The notes: generated by a model from the sequence alone, not told the origin. A stretch of 64,000 nucleotides of DNA from Actinobacillus capsulatus DSM 19761 (GCF_000374285.1 NZ_KB893939.1:50367-114366), one strand, 5' to 3'. Positions 18,722-29,584 are shown, counted from the stretch's first letter. Numbers and translations: made by a program.

Positions 18722-19157
18722 CTACTTTTGTATTCCCCCTAGGGCATAAAATTAAAATGCAAAATCTGAATTATTTTCAGGGCGAGTGTGCGTAACTATA
18801 CGCTAAAAACTAACTGTTAATGATATAGCGAACAGCTCAATTTTAAAAGCAAAAATTTGATTTTTAAGGAATTTATTTTGGACAAAAAACGCTTAACAAG
18901 CGGTCAAATTTCAAAATTTTTTTGCAAACGGTTGCTTCAGAAAATTTCGCTAAATATTGTGGTTTCAATTTATCAGTTCACGGGGTTAACTACTGCACAA
19001 AACACCACCTTATTGCCAATAATTTTCTTGCCGCACCATTAGCTACTCGTCTGCAGATTTAATAAAATTTTAAAGAAATTCGACCGCTTGTTGTCTTTCG
19101 GCTAGAATATTGCGGTTTAAAAAATGGCTGAAAATAAAGTAGATAAAAGTAGATAAA
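18722..19157. other. Divergent non-coding region between potA and rep
   Basis: 436 bases with no convincing gene. It holds two Apl-type uptake words in opposite orientation, at 18896-18904 and 19083-19091, too far apart for a simple terminator. A duplicated AGTAGATAAA lies directly before the rep start. Promoters for both genes must lie here, but I cannot place them with confidence. Confidence 0.6.
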
Positions 19158-21176
19158 ATGAAATTAAATGATCAACAACAACAAGCGGTGGAATATGTAA
19201 CAGGTGCTTGCCTTGTGTTAGCCGGTGCAGGCTCGGGCAAAACGCGTGTCATTATTAATAAAATCGCCTATCTGATTGCTCACTGCGGTTACTCGCCAAA
19301 AAAAATCGCGGCGGTAACCTTTACCAACAAAGCGGCACGAGAAATGCGTGAGCGTGTTGCCCATTCCATTGGTAAAGAAAACAGCAAAGGGCTAACCATT
19401 TCAACCTTCCACACCCTCGGTTTTGAAATTTTAAAACGTGAGTACAAATTACTGGGTTTCAAATCAGGTATGACGTTGTTTGACGAACATGACCAACTTG
19501 CTTTACTCAAACATTTATTACCGGAAAATGTCGCAGAAGATAAAGATTTACTTAAAGCGTTAATTTCTACCATTTCCAACTGGAAAAACGATCTCCTTTC
19601 GCCCGAAATGGTATTAACGCGCGTGCGAGATGAGCGTGAACGTGTGTTTTCACATTTTTATCAGCTCTACCAAAATCAGTTAAAAGCCTACAATGCACTT
19701 GATTTTGATGATTTGATTATGCAGCCAGTATTACTGTTCCACCAATTTCCAGAGGCAAAAGCCCGTTGGCAGCAGAAAGTCCGTTATTTACTGGTGGATG
19801 AATACCAAGATACCAATACTAGCCAATACGAGTTGATCAAATTATTAGTAGGTAATGAAGCAAATTTCACTGTTGTAGGTGATGATGACCAATCGATCTA
19901 TTCGTGGCGTGGCGCAAAACCGGAAAATATGCAACGTTTACGTGAAGATTTTGATTTGAAAGTAATTAAACTGGAACAAAATTACCGTTCCAGCCAACGC
20001 ATTTTGCACTGCGCCAATATTTTGATTGATAACAACGATCATATTTTCCAAAAACGCTTATTTTCGAATTTAGGCGAAGGCGAAAAATTAAATGTTATCG
20101 AAGCCAAAAATGAAGAGCACGAAGCGGAACGTATTGTCGGGGAATTGATTGCCCATCGTTTTTCCAACAAAACTAAATACAAAGATTATGCGATTTTATA
20201 TCGTGGTAATCATCAATCTCGCTTGTTGGAAAAATCGCTGATGCAAAACCGTATCCCCTACAAAATTTCCGGCGGAATGTCATTTTTCGCCCGTGCCGAA
20301 ATTAAAGATATGATGGCTTACTTGCGTTTAGTGGTTAATCAAGACGATGATGCGGCGTTTTTACGTATCGTTAATACGCCAAAACGAGAAATTGGTGCGG
20401 TAACGCTGGAAAAATTGGGTTTACTTGCCAATGAGAAACAGGTAAGTTTGTTTGAAGCGATTTTTGATTTTGAACTGATTCAACGTCTGACACCCAAGCC
20501 CTATCAAGCACTGCAGGATTTTGCCCGTTGGATTGTCGAAATTGCCGACCAAGCGGAACGTTCTGATCCGATTGAAGCGGTAAAAGATTTATTGGCAAAA
20601 ATTCAATACGAAGCCTATTTGTATGAAGCAGCTACTTCGCCGAAAGCGGCGGAAATGCAAAGCCGTAACGTGCAAACATTATTTGAATGGGTGCAAGGTA
20701 TGCTGGAAGGCGATGAAATCGAAGAGCCGATGACGCTGGTGCAAGTAGTAAACCGCCTGACGTTGCGCGATATGTTAGAACGTGGTGAAGACGATGATGA
20801 AGCGGATCAAGTGCAACTAATGACGCTACACGCTTCAAAAGGCTTGGAATTTCCGAACGTTTTCTTAGTCGGTATGGAAGAAGGTATTCTGCCGCATCAA
20901 ACTAGTCTGGATGAGGATAATGTCGAGGAAGAACGCCGTCTTGCCTATGTAGGCATTACTCGAGCCCAACAAACGCTAACGTTTTCACTCTGTAAAGAAC
21001 GTCGCCAGTACGGTGAAATTATCAAACCAGAACCAAGCCGCTTCTTACTTGAATTACCACAAGATGATTTAGTTTGGGAAAGTGAAAAACCGAAAATGAC
21101 TGAGGAACAAAAAGTCGAAAAAACCTCAGCCAATATCGCCAACCTAATGGCGATGCTAAAGGCAAATAAAAAGTAA
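19158..21176 (+). CDS. rep: ATP-dependent DNA helicase Rep
   Basis: 672 residues, against 673 for E. coli Rep. UvrD/Rep superfamily 1 motifs in order: Q-motif [11 protein letters not shown], Walker A AGAGSGKT at residues 22-29, motif Ia [10 protein letters not shown], motif [10 protein letters not shown], motif [16 protein letters not shown], motif IV EQNYRS, motif [13 protein letters not shown] and motif [15 protein letters not shown]. Rep is a 3'-5' helicase that clears proteins ahead of replication forks. The start [10 protein letters not shown] matches the family; there is no clear Shine-Dalgarno. A strong bidirectional terminator follows. Confidence 0.95.
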   Translation: MKLNDQQQQAVEYVTGACLVLAGAGSGKTRVIINKIAYLIAHCGYSPKKIAAVTFTNKAAREMRERVAHSIGKENSKGLTISTFHTLGFEILKREYKLLGFKSGMTLFDEHDQLALLKHLLPENVAEDKDLLKALISTISNWKNDLLSPEMVLTRVRDERERVFSHFYQLYQNQLKAYNALDFDDLIMQPVLLFHQFPEAKARWQQKVRYLLVDEYQDTNTSQYELIKLLVGNEANFTVVGDDDQSIYSWRGAKPENMQRLREDFDLKVIKLEQNYRSSQRILHCANILIDNNDHIFQKRLFSNLGEGEKLNVIEAKNEEHEAERIVGELIAHRFSNKTKYKDYAILYRGNHQSRLLEKSLMQNRIPYKISGGMSFFARAEIKDMMAYLRLVVNQDDDAAFLRIVNTPKREIGAVTLEKLGLLANEKQVSLFEAIFDFELIQRLTPKPYQALQDFARWIVEIADQAERSDPIEAVKDLLAKIQYEAYLYEAATSPKAAEMQSRNVQTLFEWVQGMLEGDEIEEPMTLVQVVNRLTLRDMLERGEDDDEADQVQLMTLHASKGLEFPNVFLVGMEEGILPHQTSLDEDNVEEERRLAYVGITRAQQTLTFSLCKERRQYGEIIKPEPSRFLLELPQDDLVWESEKPKMTEEQKVEKTSANIANLMAMLKANKK

Positions 21177-21194
21177 GGTTTACTCAAAGCTAAT

Positions 21195-21234
21195 AAAAAC
21201 GGAGCATTTTAAATTTATAAAATGCTCCGTTTTT
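21195..21234. terminator. Strong bidirectional terminator between rep and XRE gene
   Basis: A perfect 17 bp stem (AAAAACGGAGCATTTTA and complement) with a 6-base loop and A/T tails on both sides, between convergent genes. Confidence 0.9.
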
Positions 21235-21237
21235 ACT

Positions 21238-21510
21238 TTATTTATTTTTTACTCTTGCACAGCCAAACTTTTGCTCTATTTCTATTAGTACTTCTACCGG
21301 ATCTAACTCTAACCCTTTGCAATAAGCTATAAACTCAAAAATATCTAATCTACGATCGCCCGTTTCTACTTTTCCAATAAATGAGTAAAGAACGCCCATT
21401 TTTTCGCCTAATGTTCGTTGAGTTAATCCAAGCTCTTGACAGCATTTTAGGAATAATTCCCTAAGCCATAAATGCTCTTCAGAATGAATTGATAATCTTA
21501 AATTTCCCAT
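21238..21510 (-). CDS. Small XRE-family DNA-binding protein
   Basis: 90 residues, nearly all one Cro/C1-type helix-turn-helix: GLTQRTLGEKMGVLYSFIGK with the conserved VETGDRRLDIFEFIAYCKGL second half. It has no sensor domain. Such proteins act as stand-alone transcriptional regulators; the target is unknown. It stands alone between rep and a TatD-family gene with no toxin-like partner beside it, so a toxin-antitoxin role is not supported. Confidence 0.75.
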   Translation of the reverse strand: MGNLRLSIHSEEHLWLRELFLKCCQELGLTQRTLGEKMGVLYSFIGKVETGDRRLDIFEFIAYCKGLELDPVEVLIEIEQKFGCARVKNK

Positions 21511-21567
21511 GTACCCATTTTTTGCAAAAACTGCACCGTTTTTCTGTACTGTATATATTACGTTTTC

Positions 21568-22320
21568 TTATACTACCCCATATAACCTCTGATAATTCCG
21601 CCTAATTTGAGAGCGAATCATACATTCTGACTCTGCTCTTAATTTCGCTAATTGCGTCAATATTGCTTTTAATTGCTGTGAAATACTCGCATTTTCTAAA
21701 CTTTCGTGTTGCCATGGGCCATCGGTTTCAATCAGTAAGCGATCAAGCGGTAATTTTTTTGCAATTTTTTGCGTTTTCGGATTCCATAAAATATCCGGTG
21801 TAACACTGGCGAAATAAGGGGTACGAAGAAAACGTTCAAGTGAATCATCATCGGTTTTAAACCAATGGAAATGAGCATGTTGAATTTGGTATTTTTCCAG
21901 CAAATCCAGCATTATCGCCACATCATCATGTATGATATGCAAATTTAACGGTAAATTTAACTGCTTGCTTAATGCAATAAATTGTTCCAATAAGGCAAGA
22001 TAGGGCCGATAATCCAGCTTAGGATTCTGTCGTTTTAGATAATGCGGTAATCCCACTTCACCGATAGCGGTCAAATTTGCTCGATTTTTTACGATCCAAT
22101 CAAATAACGCTTGTTGCTGTTTATCATCAATTAATACCTGTTCAGGATGAAATCCTGCCGCAATTTGGATGTTCGGAAACTTTTGTTTTAATGCTAATAA
22201 CGTTTCCGCACTCATCAAATCGGTACTGACCGCCAATACGACTTGCAGCAAAGGATCACTAACTATCTGTTCTATTTGGTTTGCTTCAAGTTGGTCTAAA
22301 TGAATATGGCTATCGAACAT
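21568..22320 (-). CDS. TatD-family metal-dependent hydrolase (YjjV-like)
   Basis: 250 residues. Metal-binding motifs of the TatD amidohydrolase fold: N-terminal FDSHIHLDQ, EVGLPHYLKR, LNLHIIHDD, and the C-terminal LLIETDGPW. These enzymes are Mg-dependent nucleases or phosphoesterases; sequence and length are closest to the YjjV branch. The start MFDSHIHLDQ is standard for the family. Upstream lies only an inverted uptake pair shared with the next gene. Confidence 0.85.
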   Translation of the reverse strand: MFDSHIHLDQLEANQIEQIVSDPLLQVVLAVSTDLMSAETLLALKQKFPNIQIAAGFHPEQVLIDDKQQQALFDWIVKNRANLTAIGEVGLPHYLKRQNPKLDYRPYLALLEQFIALSKQLNLPLNLHIIHDDVAIMLDLLEKYQIQHAHFHWFKTDDDSLERFLRTPYFASVTPDILWNPKTQKIAKKLPLDRLLIETDGPWQHESLENASISQQLKAILTQLAKLRAESECMIRSQIRRNYQRLYGVV

Positions 22321-22471
22321 TCCGCCGCCCCCTTTTCCACTACTTATAAATAATAAAAAAGCGGTGTAATTTTACAAAATTTTTGCCGAATCGCACCGCT
22401 TGTTTTTTCCTTTTGAACTTTGGTAAAATTTCCCTGTCTTGATTGTGGTTATTGATTTAAGAGGAACACCA

Positions 22472-24028
22472 ATGAAACGTAACATTTTGACGACTTTTTT
22501 ACTTTCCGCCCTTGCGGTGCCGGCGTTTTCTGCTCCGCCAAGTGGCAAAAATCCGTTGGCGGATCTGCCTTTTGCCAATCAAATCAGCAATAATGGTGCT
22601 GCAAGCGGTCAGTTTGATCTTAATTTTAACGGCAAAAACTACCGTGAATTGACCGCTGATTTCAACGGGCAAACCATCAAATTCCGTGCCTTTGAGAAGA
22701 TCGTTTATGTGAAAAATCCAGTTGAGGCAGAATACCAAACCCTCAATTTCTATGTGCCAGAGGCTTATTTCAATCAAGGCGAAATCAACGGCTACACCGC
22801 GGAAACCGCTCCGATTTTCCTGCCAAATGCGGTCGGGGGCTATATGCCTGCGATGGCCGCCGTGCCACAAGTGGGACGAGACGGCAAGCCGAATGCGATT
22901 ATCCACGCCCTCGCCAAAGGTTATGTGGTCGCCAGTGTGGGGGCTAGGGGGCGAACGCTCGGCACGGACGGCAACTACACCGGCAAAGCTCCCGCGGTGA
23001 TTGTCGATCTGAAATCGGCGGTGCGTTATCTGCACGCCAATGATGCGTTGATGGCAGGCGATGCCAACAAAATTATCTCAAACGGCACTAGCGCGGGTGG
23101 GGCGGTCTCGGCGTTATTGGGGGCGAGCGGCGATCACGCCGACTATGCAGACGAACTCAACGCCCTTGGGGCGGCGGACGCCAGCGATGCGATTTTTGCT
23201 GTGTCGTCCTACTGCCCCATCGCCAACCTTGAAAATGCCGATACCGCCTACGAGTGGGAATTTAACGGCTTGAACGAGTATCGCCGTATGGATATGAGCC
23301 AGCTCAACGCACGCACCTTCAACGAGCGTTCCCCGGCAATGCCGATGTTGGAAGGTTCGCTCACCGCCGAGCAAATCCGCCTTTCCGACCAGCTCAAACA
23401 GGCGTTCCCTGCCTATCTCAACAGCCTCAATCTGAAAGATGAACAAGGCAACGCCCTCACCCTTGACGCCAACGGCGACGGCTCTTTTAAAACCTATATG
23501 GCGAGCCTGATCGCCCAATCCGCCAATCAAGCGGTAAAAAATGGCACGGATCTGACCGCTTACCCTTGGCTCAAATTCAAAGATGGCAAGGTGGATCAAG
23601 TCGATTGGCAGGGCTATATCCATTCAGCAAAACGAATGAAATCGCCCCCTGCGTTTGATGCCCTTGATTTGAGCGCTGGCGAGAACAATCTCTTTGGCGA
23701 TAAAACCACCAACAACAAGCACTTCACCCCGTTCTCAATGCAGAACAGCCAAGTGGCAAACGCCCAAATGGCAGAGGCAAAGATCATCAAAATGCTCAAC
23801 CCGATGAGCTACCTCAACAACCCGAAAATGGCGCAACATTGGCGGATTCGCGTAGGATCAGCCGACCGCGACACCTCGCACGCCATTTCAGCGATCTTAG
23901 CGACCAAGCTCAAAATGCAGGGGAAAAATGTCGATTACGCCATTCCGTGGGGCGTACCACATTCCGGCGATTACGATTTAGACGAATTGTTTGAATGGAC
24001 AGACGCTATCGTGAAAGGAAAAAAATAA
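22472..24028 (+). CDS. Secreted tannase-like alpha/beta-hydrolase (subtype B tannase family)
   Basis: Start set at 22472 (AGAGG upstream, then a signal peptide MKRNILTTFLLSALAVPAFS cleaved before APPSG), not at 22439. About 518 residues, exported. Nucleophile serine in NGTSAGGAVSALLG; C-terminal block WRIRVGSADRDTS... and WGVPHSGDYDLDELF supplies the acidic residue and catalytic histidine. These blocks resemble bacterial subtype B tannases, which cleave galloyl esters; the substrate in an animal pathogen is unclear. Codon use is markedly GC-richer than neighbouring genes, suggesting acquisition or allelic replacement. Confidence 0.7.
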   Translation: MKRNILTTFLLSALAVPAFSAPPSGKNPLADLPFANQISNNGAASGQFDLNFNGKNYRELTADFNGQTIKFRAFEKIVYVKNPVEAEYQTLNFYVPEAYFNQGEINGYTAETAPIFLPNAVGGYMPAMAAVPQVGRDGKPNAIIHALAKGYVVASVGARGRTLGTDGNYTGKAPAVIVDLKSAVRYLHANDALMAGDANKIISNGTSAGGAVSALLGASGDHADYADELNALGAADASDAIFAVSSYCPIANLENADTAYEWEFNGLNEYRRMDMSQLNARTFNERSPAMPMLEGSLTAEQIRLSDQLKQAFPAYLNSLNLKDEQGNALTLDANGDGSFKTYMASLIAQSANQAVKNGTDLTAYPWLKFKDGKVDQVDWQGYIHSAKRMKSPPAFDALDLSAGENNLFGDKTTNNKHFTPFSMQNSQVANAQMAEAKIIKMLNPMSYLNNPKMAQHWRIRVGSADRDTSHAISAILATKLKMQGKNVDYAIPWGVPHSGDYDLDELFEWTDAIVKGKK

Positions 24029-24034
24029 TCCTAG

Positions 24035-24064
24035 CCCCTCGTATGATGTACGAGGGGTTTTTTT
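24035..24064 (+). terminator. Terminator of the tannase-like gene
   Basis: CCCCTCGTA-TGATG-TACGAGGGG followed by seven T, six bases after the stop; its T-tract touches the convergent ubiA stop. Confidence 0.9.
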
Positions 24065-24944
24065 AATAAAAGATGGCGATCAAAATGGCGATCAGCACGC
24101 CTAAGCCGACATAGTGGTTGTTGAGGAAGGCTTTGAAACAATCTTCTCGGCGGCGATCTTTGACCAGTTTGCACTGATAGATAAAGAGGGTGGCAGTGAG
24201 GGCGAGGGTGCAAAAGTAGCCGAGATGATAACCGCTTGTAATGCCTAAAATCACTAATAAAATCAAGGCGATAAGTTGTAGCAAGGCGATGATTTTGTTG
24301 TCGTATTGGGCGAACAAGATAGCGGTGGATTTGACCCCGACCCGCAGATCGTCATCACGATCAACCATCACATATTGGGTATCGTAGGCGACCGTCCACG
24401 CGAGATTGGCGAAGAAAAGTAGCCACGCCTCTGTGGGTAAACTTTGCGAAATCGCGCCGAATGCCATTGGGCTCAACCAGCCGAACGCCATGCCGAGTAC
24501 CACTTGTGGCAGGTGGGTAAAGCGTTTCATAAAAGGGTAAACTACCGCCAAGCCAACGGCGATAAAGGATAAGCCGATGGTGTAGGCGTTGAGTTGTAGC
24601 ACCAGCACAAAGGCGATCAAAATCAGCACCGCAAACAGGGCTTTCGCCTCGTTGGGGGTGGCTCGCCCCGTGGCAAGCGGTCGGTTTGCGGTGCGTTTTA
24701 CGTTGCCGTCAATGTGGCGATCGGCGTAGTCGTTAATCACGCAACCTGCCGAACGCATAACAATCACGCCCAGCACAAACACGATGAGAATCGGCAACGG
24801 TGGTAAGCCTTTCGCCGCCACAAACAACGCCCAGAGGGTCGGGTGCAGTAGCAGTAGCGTGCCGATCGGCTTGTCCAGTCGCATTAGTTGGGCGTAGGCG
24901 AGCAGTTTCGGCTTGGAAAAATGGCGTTGAAAAAAAGTGGTCAT
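24063..24944 (-). CDS. ubiA: 4-hydroxybenzoate octaprenyltransferase UbiA
   Basis: 293 residues from ATG 24944 (the longer frame uses TTG). Integral membrane prenyltransferase with both Asp-rich motifs that bind Mg-diphosphate: [19 protein letters not shown] and [12 protein letters not shown]. It transfers the polyprenyl chain to 4-hydroxybenzoate, the second step of ubiquinone synthesis. About nine membrane helices are visible. It lies directly after the stop of a glpR remnant and shares the GC-richer codon use of this patch. Confidence 0.93.
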   Translation of the reverse strand: MTTFFQRHFSKPKLLAYAQLMRLDKPIGTLLLLHPTLWALFVAAKGLPPLPILIVFVLGVIVMRSAGCVINDYADRHIDGNVKRTANRPLATGRATPNEAKALFAVLILIAFVLVLQLNAYTIGLSFIAVGLAVVYPFMKRFTHLPQVVLGMAFGWLSPMAFGAISQSLPTEAWLLFFANLAWTVAYDTQYVMVDRDDDLRVGVKSTAILFAQYDNKIIALLQLIALILLVILGITSGYHLGYFCTLALTATLFIYQCKLVKDRRREDCFKAFLNNHYVGLGVLIAILIAIFY

Positions 24945-24947
24945 CAA

Positions 24948-25284
24948 TTATGCACAAATATGTAAATTCACGTTAGACGTGGCTAAATGTTGTTGTAATT
25001 CTAACGGCAAAGGGCTATCCGTAAATAGATCATCGACCTCTCGAATGTCGCCTAAACGTACAATCGCACGGCGGCTAAATTTGGAATGATCGGTCACTAA
25101 ACAGACGCGTCTGGCACTTTCCATTAACGCTCGTTTGACTTGCACCTCGTGATAATCGTAGTCAAGCATTGAGCCGTCTTGGTCGATGGCACTAATGCCA
25201 AGAATGCTGAAATCAAGGCGGAACTGACTGATAAAATTGACAGTCGCCTCGCCGATAATCCCCCCGTCCGTGCGTAAATTTCCA

Positions 25285-25288
<4 letters not shown>
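24948..25288 (-). pseudogene. glpR: glpR remnant (C-terminal half only)
   Basis: About 113 residues (AGGNLRTDGGIIGEAT through TSNVNLHICA) match the sensor domain of the glycerol-3-phosphate repressor GlpR, including QFRLDFSILGISAID and DHSKFSRRAIV. The DeoR-type helix-turn-helix and first half (about 130 residues) are gone; in their place is a purB fragment joined at GCTGGTGGAAAT. The product cannot bind DNA as GlpR does. The remaining sequence is otherwise undamaged, so the event is probably recent. Confidence 0.9.
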
Positions 25289-25668
<380 letters not shown>

Positions 25669-25763
25669 CGACAAAGACGATTTCAAACCCGTGGTGGTCG
25701 AAATTGCGGAGAGGAAGCGATAAGCTAAACAAACGGTAGAAGGGTAAATGTTTTGCAAGGACA

Positions 25764-25803
25764 GCCATAAAAAACGATCCTCAAGAGGATCGTTTTTTAT
25801 GGC
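25764..25803 (-). terminator. metK terminator
   Basis: Perfect 19 bp inverted repeat (GCCATAAAAAACGATCCTC and complement) around a 2-base centre, with T-tracts, immediately after leftward metK. Confidence 0.92.
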
Positions 25804-25809
25804 AAGGGG

Positions 25810-26955
25810 TTAGAGGCTGACTCTCAATGCTTCGGCTTTGTCGGTTTTTTCCCACGGGAAATATTCACGTCCGAAGTGACCGTAAGCCGCCGTTTCACGG
25901 TAGATTGGGCGGATTAAATCTAACATTTGGATCAAGCCGTAAGGACGGAGGTCGAAATGTTCACGCACCAAACGCACCAACACTTCATTGCTCACTTTGC
26001 CGGTGCCGAAAGTTTCCACCATAATGGAGGTTGGATCGGCGACCCCGATGGCGTACGAGAGCTGGATTTCACAACGATCCGCCAAGCCTGCCGCCACGAT
26101 ATTTTTCGCCACATAGCGCGCCGCATAAGCCGCCGAGCGATCTACTTTGGACGGATCTTTACCCGAGAACGCCCCTCCGCCGTGACGAGCCGCACCACCG
26201 TAGGTATCCACGATGATTTTACGCCCCGTCAAACCGCAGTCGCCCATTGGCCCACCGATCACAAAACGCCCCGTTGGGTTGATGAAGTATTTGGTGTTTT
26301 GGCTCAACCATTCGCTTGGTAAAATCGGCTTGATGATCTCTTCCATCACACCCTCAAACACGGTTTTTTGATCCACGTGTTCGGCGTGCTGGGTGGAAAG
26401 CACTACCGCATCAATGCCCTTGATTTTGTTATCTTCATAGATGAAAGTGAGCTGGCTTTTCGCATCAGGGCGTAGCCAGTCGAGTTTGCCCGATTTACGC
26501 ACTTTCGCTTGCTGTTCCATTAGGCGGTGAGCGTAGGTGATCGGTGCTGGCATTAGCACGTCCGTTTCGTTGGTCGCATAGCCGAACATAATCCCTTGGT
26601 CGCCCGCCCCTTGCTCTAACGGATCCGCACGGTCAACACCTTGGTTAATATCCGGCGATTGTTTACCAATCGCATTTAATACCGCACAAGAATGCGCATC
26701 AAAGCCCATATCAGAATGGGTATAGCCGATGTCGCAGATCACTTGACGGGTTAAGTTTTCGATATCCACCCATGCAGACGTAGTGATTTCACCGCCAACT
26801 AACGCCATACCGGTTTTTACATAAGTTTCACAAGCCACACGTGCTTTCGGGTCTTGTTTTAAAATTTCATCTAACACCGCATCCGAGATTTGGTCTGCAA
26901 TTTTATCCGGATGTCCTTCTGATACTGATTCTGAAGTAAATAAATTAATCGCCAT
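25810..26955 (-). CDS. metK: S-adenosylmethionine synthetase MetK
   Basis: 381 residues, E. coli MetK 384. Signatures: [20 protein letters not shown] at the N-terminus, [15 protein letters not shown] loop, [20 protein letters not shown]-loop-like motif and FPWEKTDKA near the end. It makes SAM from methionine and ATP. The 5' part (above about 26640) has the AT-rich codon style of the chromosome, whereas the 3' two thirds are GC-rich like the adjacent tannase-ubiA patch, pointing to a recombination joint inside the gene. A MetJ box lies in the region shared with mmuM. Confidence 0.96.
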   Translation of the reverse strand: MAINLFTSESVSEGHPDKIADQISDAVLDEILKQDPKARVACETYVKTGMALVGGEITTSAWVDIENLTRQVICDIGYTHSDMGFDAHSCAVLNAIGKQSPDINQGVDRADPLEQGAGDQGIMFGYATNETDVLMPAPITYAHRLMEQQAKVRKSGKLDWLRPDAKSQLTFIYEDNKIKGIDAVVLSTQHAEHVDQKTVFEGVMEEIIKPILPSEWLSQNTKYFINPTGRFVIGGPMGDCGLTGRKIIVDTYGGAARHGGGAFSGKDPSKVDRSAAYAARYVAKNIVAAGLADRCEIQLSYAIGVADPTSIMVETFGTGKVSNEVLVRLVREHFDLRPYGLIQMLDLIRPIYRETAAYGHFGREYFPWEKTDKAEALRVSL

Positions 26956-27074
26956 TGTAATTATCCTTTGGTCATACCTTTATATAGGCAGGAGCTTTGC
27001 TCCCTCACTAAAATTTACAAGCGGTCAAAAATCACAAAATATTTGCAAAATCCGACCGCTTATATTAAATTCTT

Positions 27075-27105
27075 TTGGAAGTTTTTCCATCTAGACGTCT
27101 ATAAT
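27075..27105 (+). promoter_or_regulatory. Probable mmuM promoter
   Basis: TATAAT at 27100-27105 with TTGGAA at 27075-27080 (19-base spacing, somewhat long). The -10 overlaps the last base of the MetJ box, so repressor binding would occlude polymerase. Confidence 0.5.
27093..27100. promoter_or_regulatory. MetJ box between metK and mmuM
   Basis: AGACGTCT is the exact 8 bp MetJ consensus. The preceding 8-mer TTCCATCT matches 4 of 8, so the usual tandem array is weak. Location between divergent metK and mmuM fits methionine-responsive control of either or both. Confidence 0.7.
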
Positions 27106-27173
27106 ATATTTTTTAAACATCTAAGGCAAACTATTTTTCAACTTTACTTCTAAATGATTTTATAAGGCAAAAT

Positions 27174-28067
27174 ATGGCAACCACAATTTTAGACGGCGGT
27201 ATGAGCCGTGAGTTAATGCGTTTAAACGCACCTTTTAAACAGCCGGAATGGTCGGCTTTATCCCTTTATGAAAAACCGTCTGCCGTGCAACAAGTCCACG
27301 AAGATTTTATCGCAAACGGCGCAGAAGTGATTACGACCAACAGCTATGCGGTTGTGCCATTCCATATTGGCGAACAACGCTTTAGTGCAGACGGTAAAAT
27401 GCTTGCCGATTTAGCCGGTCGTTTGGCAAAACAAGCGGTTAAAAATAGCGGAAAATCTGCAAAAATTGCCGGTTCATTGCCGCCGATGTTCGGCTCTTAC
27501 CGTGCTGACTTGATTCAAGCGGATCGTTTTGCGGAAATTGCTCAACCGATTATTGACGGGCTTTCACCTTATGTTGATATTTGGTTATGCGAAACGCAAA
27601 GTGCGATTATTGAACCGACTTCAATTAAGCCGTTATTGCCAAAAGATGAGCGCCCGCTTTGGGTTTCGTTTACCTTAACTGATGATGAGCCGACACCGGA
27701 GCCTCAGCTACGTTCCGGCGAGCCAGTAGCTCTTGCGATTGAAAAAATGGTGGAATTAGGCGTTGATGCGATTTTATTTAACTGCTGCCAGCCGGAAGTG
27801 ATTGAGCAAGCACTAGCAATAACCCAATCTATTCTAAAAGAAAAAAATGCGACACATATCCAAACCGGTGCATATGCAAATGCGTTTGCGCCACAACCGA
27901 AAGATGCAACCGCCAATGATAGTTTAGACGAAGTACGTAAAGATTTAGACCCTCAAGCCTATCTTGCGTGGGCGCAAAAATGGACAGCACAAGGCGCAAC
28001 CATTGTCGGTGGCTGTTGCGGTATTGGGATCGAATACATCAACACACTAGCGAAACATTTAAAATAA
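27174..28067 (+). CDS. mmuM: Homocysteine S-methyltransferase MmuM
   Basis: 297 residues of the homocysteine-binding TIM-barrel family. The three zinc-ligand cysteines are visible as FNCCQPE (near residue 204) and VGGCCGIG (near 281). It probably methylates homocysteine to methionine using S-methylmethionine or SAM, removing excess methyl donor. There is no adjacent S-methylmethionine permease gene of the MmuP type. Preceded by a MetJ box and a TATAAT promoter. Confidence 0.85.
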   Translation: MATTILDGGMSRELMRLNAPFKQPEWSALSLYEKPSAVQQVHEDFIANGAEVITTNSYAVVPFHIGEQRFSADGKMLADLAGRLAKQAVKNSGKSAKIAGSLPPMFGSYRADLIQADRFAEIAQPIIDGLSPYVDIWLCETQSAIIEPTSIKPLLPKDERPLWVSFTLTDDEPTPEPQLRSGEPVALAIEKMVELGVDAILFNCCQPEVIEQALAITQSILKEKNATHIQTGAYANAFAPQPKDATANDSLDEVRKDLDPQAYLAWAQKWTAQGATIVGGCCGIGIEYINTLAKHLK

Positions 28068-28159
28068 CAGGATAAGCGGTCAAAATTGGCAATTTTTTTG
28101 CAAAAAATCCGCAAAATTTAACCGCTTGTATCAAACACAACATCAAAATAAGGGCAATT

Positions 28160-29575
28160 ATGTCAAACAAAAAAATTGGGTTACTTTCTTTAACCGCACT
28201 GGTTCTCAGTTCGATGATTGGTTCCGGGATTTTCAGCCTACCGAAAAATATGGCGGCAGTCGCCGGCGGTGAGGCGTTAATTCTCGGCTGGATCATTACC
28301 GGTATCGGAATTATTTTCCTTGGGCTTTCTTTCTTCTTTATTTCTCGTTTGCGTCCGGATTTAGACGACGGTATTTATACTTATGCACGTGAAGGCTTTG
28401 GCGATTTAGTCGGTTTTCTCTCCGCTTGGGGTTACTGGTTGTGTGCAACGATCGGGATTGTCGGCTATTTAGTGGTGGCATTTGAAGGGATTGGTTCATT
28501 TACCGATACGGAATCCAATATTATTTTCGGACAAGGTAACACGCTTACTTCTTTTATTGGCGCTTCAATTATCGTGTGGTTAGTTCACGCTTTGGTAGCT
28601 AGTGGTGTTAAAGAAGCGGCAACAGTAAACTTGATTGCAACTTTTGTTAAAGTGTTCCCGCTCGTGCTATTTATCGGTTTAGCGATTTGGTATTTCAGAG
28701 GCGAAACCTTTAACCAAGATCTGCAAGGCGCAACATTGAATAATAGTGTGTCGGAGCAGGTTAAAAACACGATGTTAATTACCCTTTGGGTATTTACCGG
28801 TGTGGAAGGTGCGTCGGTATTGTCCGCACATGCGAAAAAGAAAAGTGATGTCGGTTTAGCCACTGTTTTCGGTATTTTAATTGCCTTAGTTTTATACATT
28901 GCGATTACCGTGCTTTCACTGGGTACTTTACCGCGTGAAACCATTGCAGCGATGTCTAATCCGTCAATGGCAGGTTTATTAGAAACGATGATCGGTTCAA
29001 GCGGTAAGATTTTAATTACTTTTTGCTTAATTGTGTCGGTGCTTGCTTCTTATGTAAGCTGGACAATGTATTCAGCAGAAGTGCCTTATCGTGGTGCTAA
29101 AAACGGCGCATTCCCGAAAATTTTAGATAAATTGAATGCGAATGAAGTGCCGATTAACTCACTTTGGTTTACCGGTTTTGTGGTGCAATTCTGTTTGTTC
29201 CTTGTGTTATTAACCGGTAAAAGTTACAACGCTTTATTACTTATTTCTACTTCAATGATCCTTGTACCTTATTTTCTAATCGGTGCATATTTATTGAAAC
29301 TGTCATTCCAACAAAATTCAGCGTGGTATATAAAACTGACCGGTTTTATCGCATCAATTTACGGTTTATGGATTGTCTATGCGGCGGGTCTAGACTACTT
29401 ATTATTATCAGTATTACTTTATACGCCCGGCATTGGCTTATTCCTTTACTCACGCTATCAACATCAAGGAAAAACATTAAATCTCTCGACTTTTGAGAAA
29501 ATTTTATTAGTGCTTATCGGCTTCTTGTTTATTTGGGCGGTTTATAACAGTTTCACAAACGTTGATTGGGGCTAA
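28160..29575 (+). CDS. Basic amino acid antiporter, APC superfamily (copy 1)
   Basis: 471 residues with about 12-13 membrane helices; the N-terminal helix 1 motif SSMIGSGIFSLP is the APC substrate-binding unwound segment. Closest to arginine/ornithine (ArcD) and lysine-type exchangers of the basic amino acid/polyamine antiporter family. It has a tandem paralogue 95 bases downstream with the same length and very similar sequence, then a membrane protein and argE, so a link to arginine/ornithine traffic is plausible but inferred. Start MSNKKIGLLSL. Confidence 0.8.
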   Translation: MSNKKIGLLSLTALVLSSMIGSGIFSLPKNMAAVAGGEALILGWIITGIGIIFLGLSFFFISRLRPDLDDGIYTYAREGFGDLVGFLSAWGYWLCATIGIVGYLVVAFEGIGSFTDTESNIIFGQGNTLTSFIGASIIVWLVHALVASGVKEAATVNLIATFVKVFPLVLFIGLAIWYFRGETFNQDLQGATLNNSVSEQVKNTMLITLWVFTGVEGASVLSAHAKKKSDVGLATVFGILIALVLYIAITVLSLGTLPRETIAAMSNPSMAGLLETMIGSSGKILITFCLIVSVLASYVSWTMYSAEVPYRGAKNGAFPKILDKLNANEVPINSLWFTGFVVQFCLFLVLLTGKSYNALLLISTSMILVPYFLIGAYLLKLSFQQNSAWYIKLTGFIASIYGLWIVYAAGLDYLLLSVLLYTPGIGLFLYSRYQHQGKTLNLSTFEKILLVLIGFLFIWAVYNSFTNVDWG

Positions 29576-29584
29576 AAAGATAAC

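Noticed and set aside
21238..21510. XRE protein as antitoxin of a toxin-antitoxin pair
   Set aside because: No small toxin-like gene lies beside it in the same direction; neighbours are rep and a TatD-family hydrolase.
22499..23623. Long minus-strand open frames inside the tannase-like gene (22499-23035, 23114-23623)
   Set aside because: They are shadows produced by the GC-rich codon use of the plus-strand gene; no ribosome sites, no recognisable domains, and the plus-strand product has clear motifs.
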